Shown: in pieces, positions 35,314 through 44,829 of the stretch | How positions within the stretch are numbered: position 1 is the stretch's first letter | Layout: every line of letters starts with the position of its first letter | DNA from: Sorghum bicolor | Taxonomy: Eukaryota > Streptophyta > Magnoliopsida > Poales > Poaceae | DNA length: 64,000 bases | Reading direction: 5' to 3' | Assembly: GCF_000003195.3 (NCBI RefSeq) | Contig: NC_012873.2 | Location: 65,605,615 to 65,669,614, forward strand | Translations under genes and position numbers: made by a program | Notes under the pieces: generated by a model | Seen by the model: the letters and a program-made list of their open reading frames with translations, nothing else | What the model was told of the DNA's origin: nothing | Database searches by the model: none

Positions 35314-37916
35314 TGTAACACCCAAAAAATTTGCAACCTTTGAAATAGGTGAAAAATGATTTAATGTTGTATTTTTGTGCTCATGAGAATATAGGAAGAA
35401 TAATATTTTTCTTTAAAATAAAATTTATTATAAGGCTTAGCAACAATTGTGTGTTAATCATGCTGGTGCATTTTATTTTTGAGATGAGTGATTTTGAACA
35501 AGCTACTAACTGAATTTAAATGCTTTTAAAAATGTTTATAATTGGTTTTGAAACCAGAAAAGAAAAGAAAAAAAAAAGGAAAACCAGGCCGCAGCCCAGA
35601 AACCCCCCCGCGCTCCTCCTCCCCCTCCGGCCTGCTTGCGCGGCCCACCAGGCGCCAGGCCGACCCGCGCGTTTTCCCTCTCTCTCTGTGTGGATGACGA
35701 GCGGGCCCATTCTCTTCTCCCACCGCCAGCTGGGCCCCGCACGTCAGCGCTCCAATCCTCTTCCTCGAGCGTCTTCGAGCCGGACTCGGTGGAAATCACC
35801 GAATCAATCCCGTGATACGCGGATCGATTTCCGTGCGCCGCAAGCCCCTATAAAGGTCTTAGACGTCGGTCGCGCTCCGTTGCTTCAAACCCGCCGCGAA
35901 ACCAAGCCCTAGACGCCGCTCTTCGCCGAGTTCGAGATCCCGCCGAGCTTGGAGTCGAACTGCCACCGCCGCGCGCTCCTCCTACTCCCTTTTGGACCGA
36001 ACCGAGGACGCAGTCGACTTCGCGGTGAGCTGCTCGTCATCCCGGAGTTTTTCTTTCTCGAAACGGTGCTCGGAAACGGGAAGTCACTGTGCGCCGACGA
36101 GCTCCGGGTGGCGCCCATGGCGCGCCACCGTGCCGGAGCTGGAAACCGGCGGGCTGTGCTGAAAGACGTTTTCAGATATTTACAAAACTGCCATTGAATT
36201 AGTTTTGCCCATAAAGTGGTCATTTTAACTCCGTTTTTATCCATTCAAATTGCGTTAGGTTCGTAATTTTATGCTCTACATGTTAGAAATATTAGTTTAC
36301 TGTTTTGAAACTTTTTATTTCTGCAGTAGCATTTAATTAATTATTTACCTATAGGAAATCTTAGAAAATTCATATCTTCTACGTTTTAATTCCGATTTTC
36401 GTGAACTTTACGTTTGTGTGATCGTAGCGCTGCGTAGAATATTTTTATAAACTTTTATCTTTTATTTACCACTGTTTGGTGTATTGTTCTAATTTTAGCT
36501 TATTTGCTTCGTGTATGATTGTCTACATTGGATTGCGTGTTGTTGTGATGATCGGGTATAGACGGTGAGCGATACGTTGGTGAGCAAGATCAAGTCTTTG
36601 AAGACCAGCAGGCTCAGGAGAGCTTTGATCAAGGCAAGTATAACTTGGGATTATCCTTGTTACCTATACACAATTAATACAATATTTATCATATGCATGT
36701 GTCCACCTTGATGACCTTAGCAAAATCATAGATGATTGTTATCCTGAATTCCTTGTTACCTATTTGGATATGCATTTGGGTAGTTCTTGCTAGTGCTTGA
36801 TTATTAATCCATGATCTTGTAACATGAATATTGAATATGCAATAAACAATAAAATAAGCTTTATAGCAACTTGAATATAAAGGGTGGAAAGAACTCTGGC
36901 TTTTGCTGGATTGATCTTGACCCTCCATAAGGACTTATCCCTTGGCAAAAGCTGGGACAACTCGTACAACCATGAGGGCTATATGGCTCTGGCTTTAGTC
37001 AAGTATGAGTAAGCTTTTCTAGCTTGTTAGCGGTTACCCGAAAGGGCGGAGGGGCTGAACCGTTTTGGGTATAGTGCGAGCCCCTGTCCCTATGTGTATA
37101 GGCTGCGCGTCATTGTGCCATTCGGAAGGGGGGTATCTATATCTGCGCGCAAAGGAAACCTTGCGGCCCTAACATGTTAGACGAACCTTTGAAAGACTTC
37201 ATAGTGAACCCTGCCGACCTTCCTTGGTAGTGGGTTAAGAGGCTGATCACCTCGGGCAAAAGGGTAAATCACGACTCATGGGTAAAGATGTACAACCTCT
37301 GCAGAGTGTTAAATCTGGTATACTAGCCGTGCCCACGGATACGGGCGGCCCGGAAAACTGACGGAATAGATGGACACTGATGAATGTGAATAATGATAAT
37401 AAATGATGGTTTATTACGTTGTTTATATGTGTTATTCTTAATTCTTGTATACATTGATCATGTGGTTATGGGATTTAATTATGCTACCTTGACATTTGCT
37501 ATCCAATGATTAAATATGCTATCAACTATTAAAAGCTAAATGCAGTCAAACCAGTGTCAGCTATTTGAGCCTCATGAACCCCTGGTTATACTTGTTGAGT
37601 ACGATATGTGCTCACTCTTGCAATTTCCCAACACCTCAGGATATGATAATGAAGGTGACTGGAATGAGGATTATCGTTATGAGTACTAGGTTTGGAGTCA
37701 ACCAGTCAACAGTGTCCCTGTGTGGAGCTTCCGTCGAGAGCGTTGTTTAATATTATTATCATTTTTGTGTAAGACTATGTGATTTATTATGTTCCGCTAT
37801 GTAATAAACACTGCAATGGTACAATTGAGATTTGTCTACTTATGTGTGCGACTATTCCTGGGGCACATATGAGTCTTTTATGCATCCTATTTTGTTCTTA
37901 AAATATGGGTGTGACA
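35314..37916 (+). repeat. 3' LTR of element B
   Basis: 2603 bp, same ends and TATA position (about 35849) as the 5' LTR; shorter by 2 bp in one A-run. Confidence 0.95.
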
Positions 37917-37945
37917 ACTGCCGACCAGCTTTCGTCGACAGTGTA

Positions 37946-38360
37946 GCACACCTAAGGTAAGGTCAAATGTAACATTCGCACAACGTGCAGGTACATAGGT
38001 GTCAAAACACGTGGTGGGGTCCCCACATCAGCCAATAGAGGTGTCAAGTGGAAGTCAAGGGGTTATTACAAATAAAAAAGCTACAACAATAATAGTGTTA
38101 TTCTCCCTTCGTAGATAGCAAGGACTAGAAAATTTGTGTATTCTCCCTCTATAGACGTGTAGTTTTATAGATATATACACCTTAAATGCAACCTCAACCC
38201 ATGTTATTAGACATTTTATACTTTCGTATCCAAGACTTGTGCTTATGCAAATAGGTCTAAATTGCTAAATTTTATGCCAAAAATGTATTTTCATCGAAAA
38301 GAAACTCATGTGACTCGTTGACCTATAAAGCAGAAGGAAACACTCCATTCCTATCTATAT
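37946..38360 (+). repeat. Continuation of the last 600-bp repeat copy after the nested elements
   Basis: Starts GCACACCTAAGGTAAGG, resuming the copy broken at 23982, then AGTGGAAGTCA..GGTTA (about 38048), CACCTTAAATGCAACCTC (about 38179) and CAAATAGGTCTAAATTGCTAA (about 38250), in the order of the array. Confidence 0.75.
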
Positions 38361-38367
38361 CAATTAA

Positions 38368-38596
38368 GGCTCTGTTTGGTTGCTTGTGCCTACTAGTTTA
38401 ACTATAGCTCTATTTGAATCCATCCAACTAATTATTGTTAATTATGTTAGCTAGGAGAAATCAACTAATAACTAATTATTGTTAGCCAGGTGATAGCTAA
38501 GATATTAACTAACTTATCAGCTGTGGATCCAACCAGAAACCTTAGCTAATTTTCAATAGCTATAAATGTTATTAGCTGTATATGATCAAACAATCC
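38368..38596. mobile_element. Tourist-like MITE, TSD TTAA/TAA
   Basis: Ends GGCTCTGTTTGGTTG and GATCAAACAATCC (imperfect inverted repeat), with TTAA on both sides. AT-rich interior rich in TTAGCTA/TAACTAAT motifs. Non-coding. Confidence 0.65.
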
Positions 38597-38736
38597 TTAA
38601 TTAAATCAATGATCTTATTATTGCCATTGCAAAAAGAGTACGATACTCTTGTTTATGAGAAGATTTAGAGCTTGGTCTTCTCTAGCATCAAGCAAGAAAA
38701 TTGATATACCACGTATAGTACTAGCATCATCATGGG

Positions 38737-38911
38737 CTACGTTACACGAGTACGGGTACGAGTATCGGATACAATACGTATCGGATACGCGGATACACAC
38801 TTTCTCAAAACAAAACCTACTAAAATGGTGTATCCGAGTATCCGTATCCGCGTATCCGACGAGTATCGGATACGGATACGTCACCCTCCTTGGAGTATCC
38901 GTGTAACATAG
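38737..38911. mobile_element. hAT-type MITE, 175 bp, 8-bp TSD
   Basis: Ends CTACGTTACACGAGTAC and GTATCCGTGTAACATAG are inverted. Flanks ATCATGGG (38729-38736) and ATCATGAG (38912-38919) match at 7 of 8. The interior is dense in GTATCCG/CGGATAC motifs that pair across the element. Confidence 0.7.
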
Positions 38912-39373
38912 ATCATGAGCACTCCTCCCCTGAGCTCAGCAATAATAATAGCCATATAATAATGAATGTTCGTGGTGCTTGGAATTGATTGATCTTCGAG
39001 TATCCTGTGAACTGAATTTCCTATTCCCGCCCCTTAAAATATATTATTACAGATCCGGCGCCAGGGTCGGATCCTTTCGAATTTTCCTCGTCGTCCCGTT
39101 CCACAGCTCTAGAATGTCTCCTGTTCGTAGCAGGAGCCACACCACGGTGGCACGGCAGCGATCGGTGATGCTGCCGTGCCGTACAGCACGCTCGGTCAAC
39201 TCAACGACCGCGACTCCATCCGTCCCTCCCTGACGAGAGAGAGAGAGAGAGAATAAAATATCTCTTGGACCTATGGATCCCACAAGCCAGGCGGCCACAG
39301 GCCCACAGCGGAAAGAAAGGAGCCGCGCGGCCTGCAGGCACCGTGGTCGTTTCGCCATCTACTCTGCCGATTT
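38912..39373. other. GC-rich stretch left of the Copia insertion
   Basis: GC-rich sequence with a GA microsatellite (about 39234-39252). It was continuous with 47376-47770 before the Copia element inserted. No gene recognised, but composition and CpG content resemble a plant promoter or first exon. Confidence 0.35.
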
Positions 39374-39662
39374 TGTTGCAGTAGAAATGTAATAGGAACA
39401 GTAGAATGTAAAAACTTATTGATGAACAGTGAATATATATATATACAAGCCCCCGATGGGGCAGTTCCCAGAGTGGAGACCCGCTCCCACGATCCCCATA
39501 TCCGTGCCAGGAAGAGTAGGAGCGTGAGAGAGGAAACCGTCCCGCTCCCACGATCCCCATATCCGTGCCAGGAAGAGTAGGAGCGTGAGAGAGGAAACCG
39601 TCATTAGCAGTTGCTAATTGTCCACTAATTGATCACCTAGAATATTAAGAATATTCTTAACA
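39374..39662 (-). repeat. 3' LTR of the Copia element, with 61-bp internal duplication
   Basis: 289 bp against 228 bp in the partner LTR. The extra length is a tandem copy of the block CCCGCTCCCACGATCCCCAT...GAAACCGT (39480-39601). Confidence 0.92.
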
Positions 39663-39988
39663 CTCCCCCTGATCAATTATCTTCTTCAATTGTTCATCAT
39701 AATTGTCACCATCATTTATCCTTCGAAAAACCCTGTGGGAAAAAACTTAGGAATGCTTTGATATATCAGGATAAAACTCCTCAAAACCCAATGGGAAAAT
39801 AAAGGAGAAACACCGTGATAATCATTATAACAATGTCTTAAATATCATCTCAAAAAAAACCTTTAATGGAAAAACTGGATGATATGACATATATATAATG
39901 CTGATATTGCCTCGTTAAAAACTTTATATGAGAAAACTTTTAAAGTAAAACTCATACAAAGAAAAGAGCGCAATATAATACAAATGAA

Positions 39989-42900
39989 TCATTTATCAAG
40001 AGATACTCCCCCTGATTTCTGCAAGTCCCTAAGCCTTTTCATACCAATTCCTTCAACATTTTTGTGAAACATAGAATATGGTAGAGACTTGGTGAACAAA
40101 TCTGCTAGATTATCACATGACTTAGTCTGCAGAATCTCAATTTCCCCATTCTTTTGTAACTCATGGGGATAAAATAATTTTGGAGTAATATGCTTTGTTA
40201 TGTTGCTCTTGATATATCCTGATTCCATTTGTACAACACAAGCAGCATTATCCTCAAAGATAATTGTTGGTGTATCAAGTGCACCAATTCCACATGATTT
40301 TAATATGTGGTCTACCATTCTGCGAAGCCATACACACTCTCGTGATGCTTCATATAATGCTATAATTTCAGAATGGTTGGTGGAAGTAGATACTAATGTC
40401 TGCTTGGATGATTTCCAAGAAATTGCTGTTCCACCATTTAAAAATACAAAACCAGTTTGGGATTTACCATTATGGGGATCTGATAAATATCCAGCATCTG
40501 TATAACCCAATAAATTTTGATCTTGATTTTTGCTGTAAAATAATCCAAGATCCCTTGTACCATTGAGATATCTAAATATGGTCTTAACTCCAACCCAGTG
40601 ACGCTTGGTAGGAGTTGCACTGTGTCTTGCTAATAGGTTAACTGCAAAAGCAATATCCGGCCGGGTACTATTAGCAAGATACATAAGTGCTCCGATAGCA
40701 CTTAGATATGGGACTTCTGGTCCCAAAATCTTTTCACCTTCCTCCCTAGGTCTGAAAGGATCTTTCTCTATGTCTAAAGACCTTACAACCATAGGGGTTT
40801 TACATGGGTATGCTTTATCCATATTGAATTTCTCCAACATTTTCTGGATATAGGCAGCTTGGTAAATAAAAATCCCAGATGAAAAATGCTCAAGTTGTAA
40901 ACCTAAGCAAAATTTGGTTTGACCCAAATCTTTCATTTCGAACTCCGCTTTCAAATGATGACGTGCTTCATTAATATCATGCTCATTGCCAATGATGTTT
41001 ATATCATCAACATATACAGATATAATGCAAAAACCCTTTTGGGATTTCTTAATGAAGACACATGGACAGTCATCATTATTTGTGTATCCTTTATGTGTAA
41101 GGAATTCACTTAACCGATTGTACCACATTCGGCCTGATTGTTTTAAGCCATATAATGACTTCTGCAATTTGACACAAAACATGTTGCGATTTGCCTCAGA
41201 ATTTGGTATACTAATTCCATCAGGAACTTTCATGTATATCTCAGAATCCAATGACCCATATAAATATGCGGTCACTACGTCCATCAACTGCATAGATAGA
41301 CGATTTTGCACTGCCAAGGATATTAAATATCGAAATGTTATGCCACTCATAACTGGAGAATATGTTTCATTGAAATCAACACCAGGTCTTTGCGTAAAAC
41401 CTTGTGCTACAAGCCTTGCTTTGTATCTCACCACTTCATTGTTCTCATTCCGTTTCCGGACAAAAACCCATTTATATCCAACAGGATGGATACCAGGAGG
41501 TGTTGGCAATACAGCCGAAAACACTTCCCTTTTTGAAAGCGAGGCTATCTCTGTTTCTATTGCATCCTTCCACTTGTTCCAGTCCGAGCGTTTCTTACAC
41601 TCTACCATGGATTTTGGATCTGGATCATTTTGAAGGATTTCAGCAATTTGTTCAGAGAAATAAATGTCGACAATTGTAGCTTTACGATCATAGGACTCTC
41701 CAGTCTCTATATAATTAATGGCAATTTCATCTACCCTTGATGGATCATCATTATTTCCCAAAATGATTGATCTAGGATTTCTTGATGTCCCAACTTTAGT
41801 GTTTACACACATAAGTGGATCAGGTAACATATCAAATCTTTCCAAAAGATATTGATTAGTCACTAGGTGTATATCAACAGAAAGTTGATCTTCGTTTACT
41901 ACTTTCTTTTGTTTCTTATCTTGCACCTTGGAATTGCCTCTCCCCCTCTTGTTTCCAAGAGGGATTACATGAGTGGTTTTATTTGGTACCTCCACTCTTT
42001 CTGGCACATTCCTTGCAGGATAGAAAGATTTAACAACACCTTTATAGTTAGTAAACGCATCTGGCAGATTATTTGCAATATTTTGCAAATCAATAAGTCT
42101 TTGAACCTGAAGTTCAGTTTCCATAGTACGTGGATCAGATGATGAAATGCCTTCCGCATTCCAATTAATTTCTCGGCATTCATTTTGGTACATTTCTCCC
42201 CCTAATGCCGGGAAATGATCCTCATTAAAAATACAATCAGCGAACCGGGCCGTAAATAGATCCCCTGTGAGAGGTTCTAAATACTTAATGATTGACGGAG
42301 ATTTAAATCCCACATAGATCCCCAATTTTCTATGTGGTCCCATGGCTGTTCGCTGAGGTGGTGAGATGGGCACATAAACTGCGCACCCAAATTTACGCAA
42401 ATGGGAAATATTTGGAGGATCACCACGTACTAATTGTAAAGGGGAATTATCATGATATGCAGTTGGTCGTAGTTGGATTAATTCAGCAGCATGCAGTACT
42501 GCGTGACCCCAACATGAAGTAGGCAACTTGCAATTCATCAACATTGGTCTTGCAATGAGTTTAATTCTCTTTATTAAAGATTCAGCCAAACCATTTTGAG
42601 TGTGGACATAGGGTACAGAATGCTGAACCTGAATTCCCATTGCCATACAATAATCATTGAAAGCATGAGATGAAAATTCAGCAGCATTGTCCATTCGAAT
42701 TGTTTGAATTCGATGTTCAGGATAATGTGACTTCAACTGTATTAGTTGAGACATTATTTTAGCAAAAGCATGGTTTCGTGTCGATAAAAGACACACGTGA
42801 GACCATCTTGTAGATGCATCTATTAATACCATGAAATACCTGAACGGTCCACATACAGGTTGAATCGGTCCACAAATATCCCCTTGAATTCGTTCAAGGA

Positions 42901-43540
42901 ATTTTAGTGGTTCAGTTTTGATTTTAAGAGTTGATGGTCTTAAAATCAATTTCCCTGTAGCACATGCAGTGCATACAAAATCCGAAGATTGTGGGAATTT
43001 TGCTTTATGCAAATTGTGACCAAATGAATTGCCTATAATTTTTCTCATCATTCCAATTCCTGGATGACCAAGTCTATCATGCCATGTTTGGAATAAATCA
43101 ACATTTTGAAAAATTATCTTGTATGCAACATGAGATATTGGTTTTATGTATGTATAGTACAATCCAGATTGGAGGGATGGAATTTTCTCACAAACTTGTT
43201 TGCCAAATCCAGTAAGTTTAGTAAAGAGAATAAATTCTTCTTTATTATCTACATGTGTTTCCACATGGAGACCATTCTTACGGATATCTCTATAGCTTAA
43301 AAGGGTACGGGTTGATTCAGGAAACAATAATGCATCCTCTATCATTAATTGTGTACCCATAGGGAGAACAATAGTGGCTCTACCTGAACCAACTATTAGA
43401 GCATCACTTCCAGCGATGGTCATAACATTTCCTTCTCTTTTCTTAAGAGTCTGGAAATATTTCATCTCCCTAAGGATAGTGTTTGTGGTTCCACTATCTA
43501 CAAGACATAATTCCTCCATTGGATTGACATCAGATGACAT
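39989..43540 (-). CDS. Copia pol polyprotein, 1183 aa, intact
   Basis: Order: aspartic protease (LCLVDSGTTNTI, residues about 11-22), GAG-pre-integrase with zinc-binding HHCC (TWHDRLGHPG about 150, then CTACATGK), integrase core D,D,E (GDICGPI about 218, RMDNAAEF about 288, NGLAESLIK about 318), RT with LYGLKQSGRMWYNRL and YVDD at 843, and RNase H (YTDAGYLSD about 1013, STNHSEIIAL, FEDNAACV). Integrase before RT defines Copia. The frame differs from gag and begins 242 bp after the gag stop. Just upstream of the ATG the - strand reads TTATTTCACTATAG, an acceptor-like site, so splicing may join or expose pol. No internal stops. Confidence 0.96.
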   Translation of the reverse strand: MSSDVNPMEELCLVDSGTTNTILREMKYFQTLKKREGNVMTIAGSDALIVGSGRATIVLPMGTQLMIEDALLFPESTRTLLSYRDIRKNGLHVETHVDNKEEFILFTKLTGFGKQVCEKIPSLQSGLYYTYIKPISHVAYKIIFQNVDLFQTWHDRLGHPGIGMMRKIIGNSFGHNLHKAKFPQSSDFVCTACATGKLILRPSTLKIKTEPLKFLERIQGDICGPIQPVCGPFRYFMVLIDASTRWSHVCLLSTRNHAFAKIMSQLIQLKSHYPEHRIQTIRMDNAAEFSSHAFNDYCMAMGIQVQHSVPYVHTQNGLAESLIKRIKLIARPMLMNCKLPTSCWGHAVLHAAELIQLRPTAYHDNSPLQLVRGDPPNISHLRKFGCAVYVPISPPQRTAMGPHRKLGIYVGFKSPSIIKYLEPLTGDLFTARFADCIFNEDHFPALGGEMYQNECREINWNAEGISSSDPRTMETELQVQRLIDLQNIANNLPDAFTNYKGVVKSFYPARNVPERVEVPNKTTHVIPLGNKRGRGNSKVQDKKQKKVVNEDQLSVDIHLVTNQYLLERFDMLPDPLMCVNTKVGTSRNPRSIILGNNDDPSRVDEIAINYIETGESYDRKATIVDIYFSEQIAEILQNDPDPKSMVECKKRSDWNKWKDAIETEIASLSKREVFSAVLPTPPGIHPVGYKWVFVRKRNENNEVVRYKARLVAQGFTQRPGVDFNETYSPVMSGITFRYLISLAVQNRLSMQLMDVVTAYLYGSLDSEIYMKVPDGISIPNSEANRNMFCVKLQKSLYGLKQSGRMWYNRLSEFLTHKGYTNNDDCPCVFIKKSQKGFCIISVYVDDINIIGNEHDINEARHHLKAEFEMKDLGQTKFCLGLQLEHFSSGIFIYQAAYIQKMLEKFNMDKAYPCKTPMVVRSLDIEKDPFRPREEGEKILGPEVPYLSAIGALMYLANSTRPDIAFAVNLLARHSATPTKRHWVGVKTIFRYLNGTRDLGLFYSKNQDQNLLGYTDAGYLSDPHNGKSQTGFVFLNGGTAISWKSSKQTLVSTSTNHSEIIALYEASRECVWLRRMVDHILKSCGIGALDTPTIIFEDNAACVVQMESGYIKSNITKHITPKLFYPHELQKNGEIEILQTKSCDNLADLFTKSLPYSMFHKNVEGIGMKRLRDLQKSGGVSLDK

Positions 43541-43782
43541 CTATAGTGAAATAAGAATGCAATTAAAATTCTTATAAAACATATAGAAATACATACACAA
43601 CTTAATTTATTACAATACCAACATAAGAGTATGACATTACAATACATATAGTTCCACAATTCTCATCTCACAAACAAGTTTGTACAACTCAAGGCACATA
43701 GAGTTTGTACAACTTAATTTATTACAACACACTTGCATCTCTAATAAAATAATTAGATAGATATCAATTCTGGATCGAGACT

Positions 43783-44829
43783 TTAATTGAAATCTCCAAA
43801 CATGTCATTGGAAGTGAACTCCATGATCATGTCATCCCTTCCTGGAAGGTTCTCAATTTGGTGAGCATTGTTGTTCTTTGCTTCCACAATAGTCTTGCTT
43901 GAACAACCCACTTCCTTTGTGGCCTCAGAAGCAAGATTGAAGTGTGCTTCAATTCCTGGTTCTTTTGCTTTGCCTTGCTTTGCTTCCTTTAAGGACTTTT
44001 GGTAAAGTGCAACCAAGTGCTTAGGAGTACGGCAATCCTTAGCAAAATGAGAGTAAGTCCCACACCTATGACATTTATTGTCATTCTTGGACTTGCCCTC
44101 ACTTTTTTGCTTATTTTTACCATTTGGCTTTTGCTTTTTGTTGAATTTTCGCTTCTCGGGCTTGTTCTTAGGACCTCCAGAAGTAGATCCTTTGAACTTT
44201 TTATTCTTAACATTATTCTGAACATTATGGACCTCAGGCAGAGGTGTTGCCCCAACTGGGCGCTTATGGTGATTCTTCATAAGAAGCTCATCATGTTTCT
44301 CAGCCTGGGTTAATGTATGAATAAGTTGAGAATAAACAGTGTAATTACTAGCCCGATACTGCTGTTGTAAGACTCGGTCAGCGGGTAGCATGGTAGATAG
44401 AGTTTTCTCTATCTTATCAGCATCCGTTGGCTCTTTCTCACAAAATTTCAACTTAGAGCAAATTTTATGAACAGCATGATTGTAATCAGCAACGGACTTA
44501 AAGTCCTGCAGACGTAAATGATTCCACTCATGATTGGCCTCAGGCCATATGAGTTCCTTTTGCTGATCATAACGCTCTTTAAGAGCAAGCCATAATGTGC
44601 GAGGATTTTCCTCCATAAGGTACTCTTGTTTGAGATCCTTATGAATATAGAACCTTAATAACATTAAGGCCCCGTACTTCTTTTGCTCATCTAGCACTAC
44701 CCCTTCAATAGGTTCATTTATGTGTGCCAAAAGTCCACGGGATGCAAAGTTAATTTTGATATCCGATGCCCAAGTAGGATAATTGTGACCATCTAAAGCA
44801 AGTTCATCGAACTCTTTAGCCATGGCCAT
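43783..44829 (-). CDS. Copia gag, 348 aa
   Basis: Starts MAMAKEFDELALDGHNYPTW, the usual plant Copia gag opening, then LRFYIHKDLKQEYLMEENPRTLW and a UBN2-like middle (residues about 50-190). A Lys-rich linker precedes one zinc knuckle CHRCGTYSHFAKDC (about 255-268). It ends ...NDMFGDFN before a stop, separate from pol. It packages element RNA in virus-like particles. Confidence 0.93.
   Translation of the reverse strand: MAMAKEFDELALDGHNYPTWASDIKINFASRGLLAHINEPIEGVVLDEQKKYGALMLLRFYIHKDLKQEYLMEENPRTLWLALKERYDQQKELIWPEANHEWNHLRLQDFKSVADYNHAVHKICSKLKFCEKEPTDADKIEKTLSTMLPADRVLQQQYRASNYTVYSQLIHTLTQAEKHDELLMKNHHKRPVGATPLPEVHNVQNNVKNKKFKGSTSGGPKNKPEKRKFNKKQKPNGKNKQKSEGKSKNDNKCHRCGTYSHFAKDCRTPKHLVALYQKSLKEAKQGKAKEPGIEAHFNLASEATKEVGCSSKTIVEAKNNNAHQIENLPGRDDMIMEFTSNDMFGDFN

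Larger units (their letters stand above)
26559..37916 (+). mobile_element. Element B: intact, very young Ty3/Gypsy chromovirus-type LTR retrotransposon
   Basis: 11.36 kb, inserted in the 3' LTR of element A with target duplication ACTGC (26554-26558, 37917-37921). LTRs TGTAACACCC...GGGTGTGACA are 2605 and 2603 bp; the only difference I noticed is an A-run of 12 against 10. It has an initiator-Met-type PBS, an upstream extra ORF, one uninterrupted gag-pol with C-terminal chromodomain-like region, and a polypurine tract. Long LTRs and the domain order fit the Del/Tekay (RIRE3-like) group; the lineage is inference. Confidence 0.95.
23983..37940 (+). mobile_element. Element A: non-autonomous Gypsy-type LTR retrotransposon (host of element B)
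   Basis: LTRs start TGTGGG and end in CA. 5' LTR is 23983-24389; 3' LTR is 26170-26558 plus 37922-37940, split by element B. GTGTA flanks the whole (23978-23982 and 37941-37945), a clean 5-bp target duplication. A primer-binding site TGGCGCGCCAGGTAGGGG begins at 24391. Without B the element is about 2.6 kb and has no protease, RT or integrase. I count about ten differences between its LTRs (about 2.5%). Confidence 0.9.
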
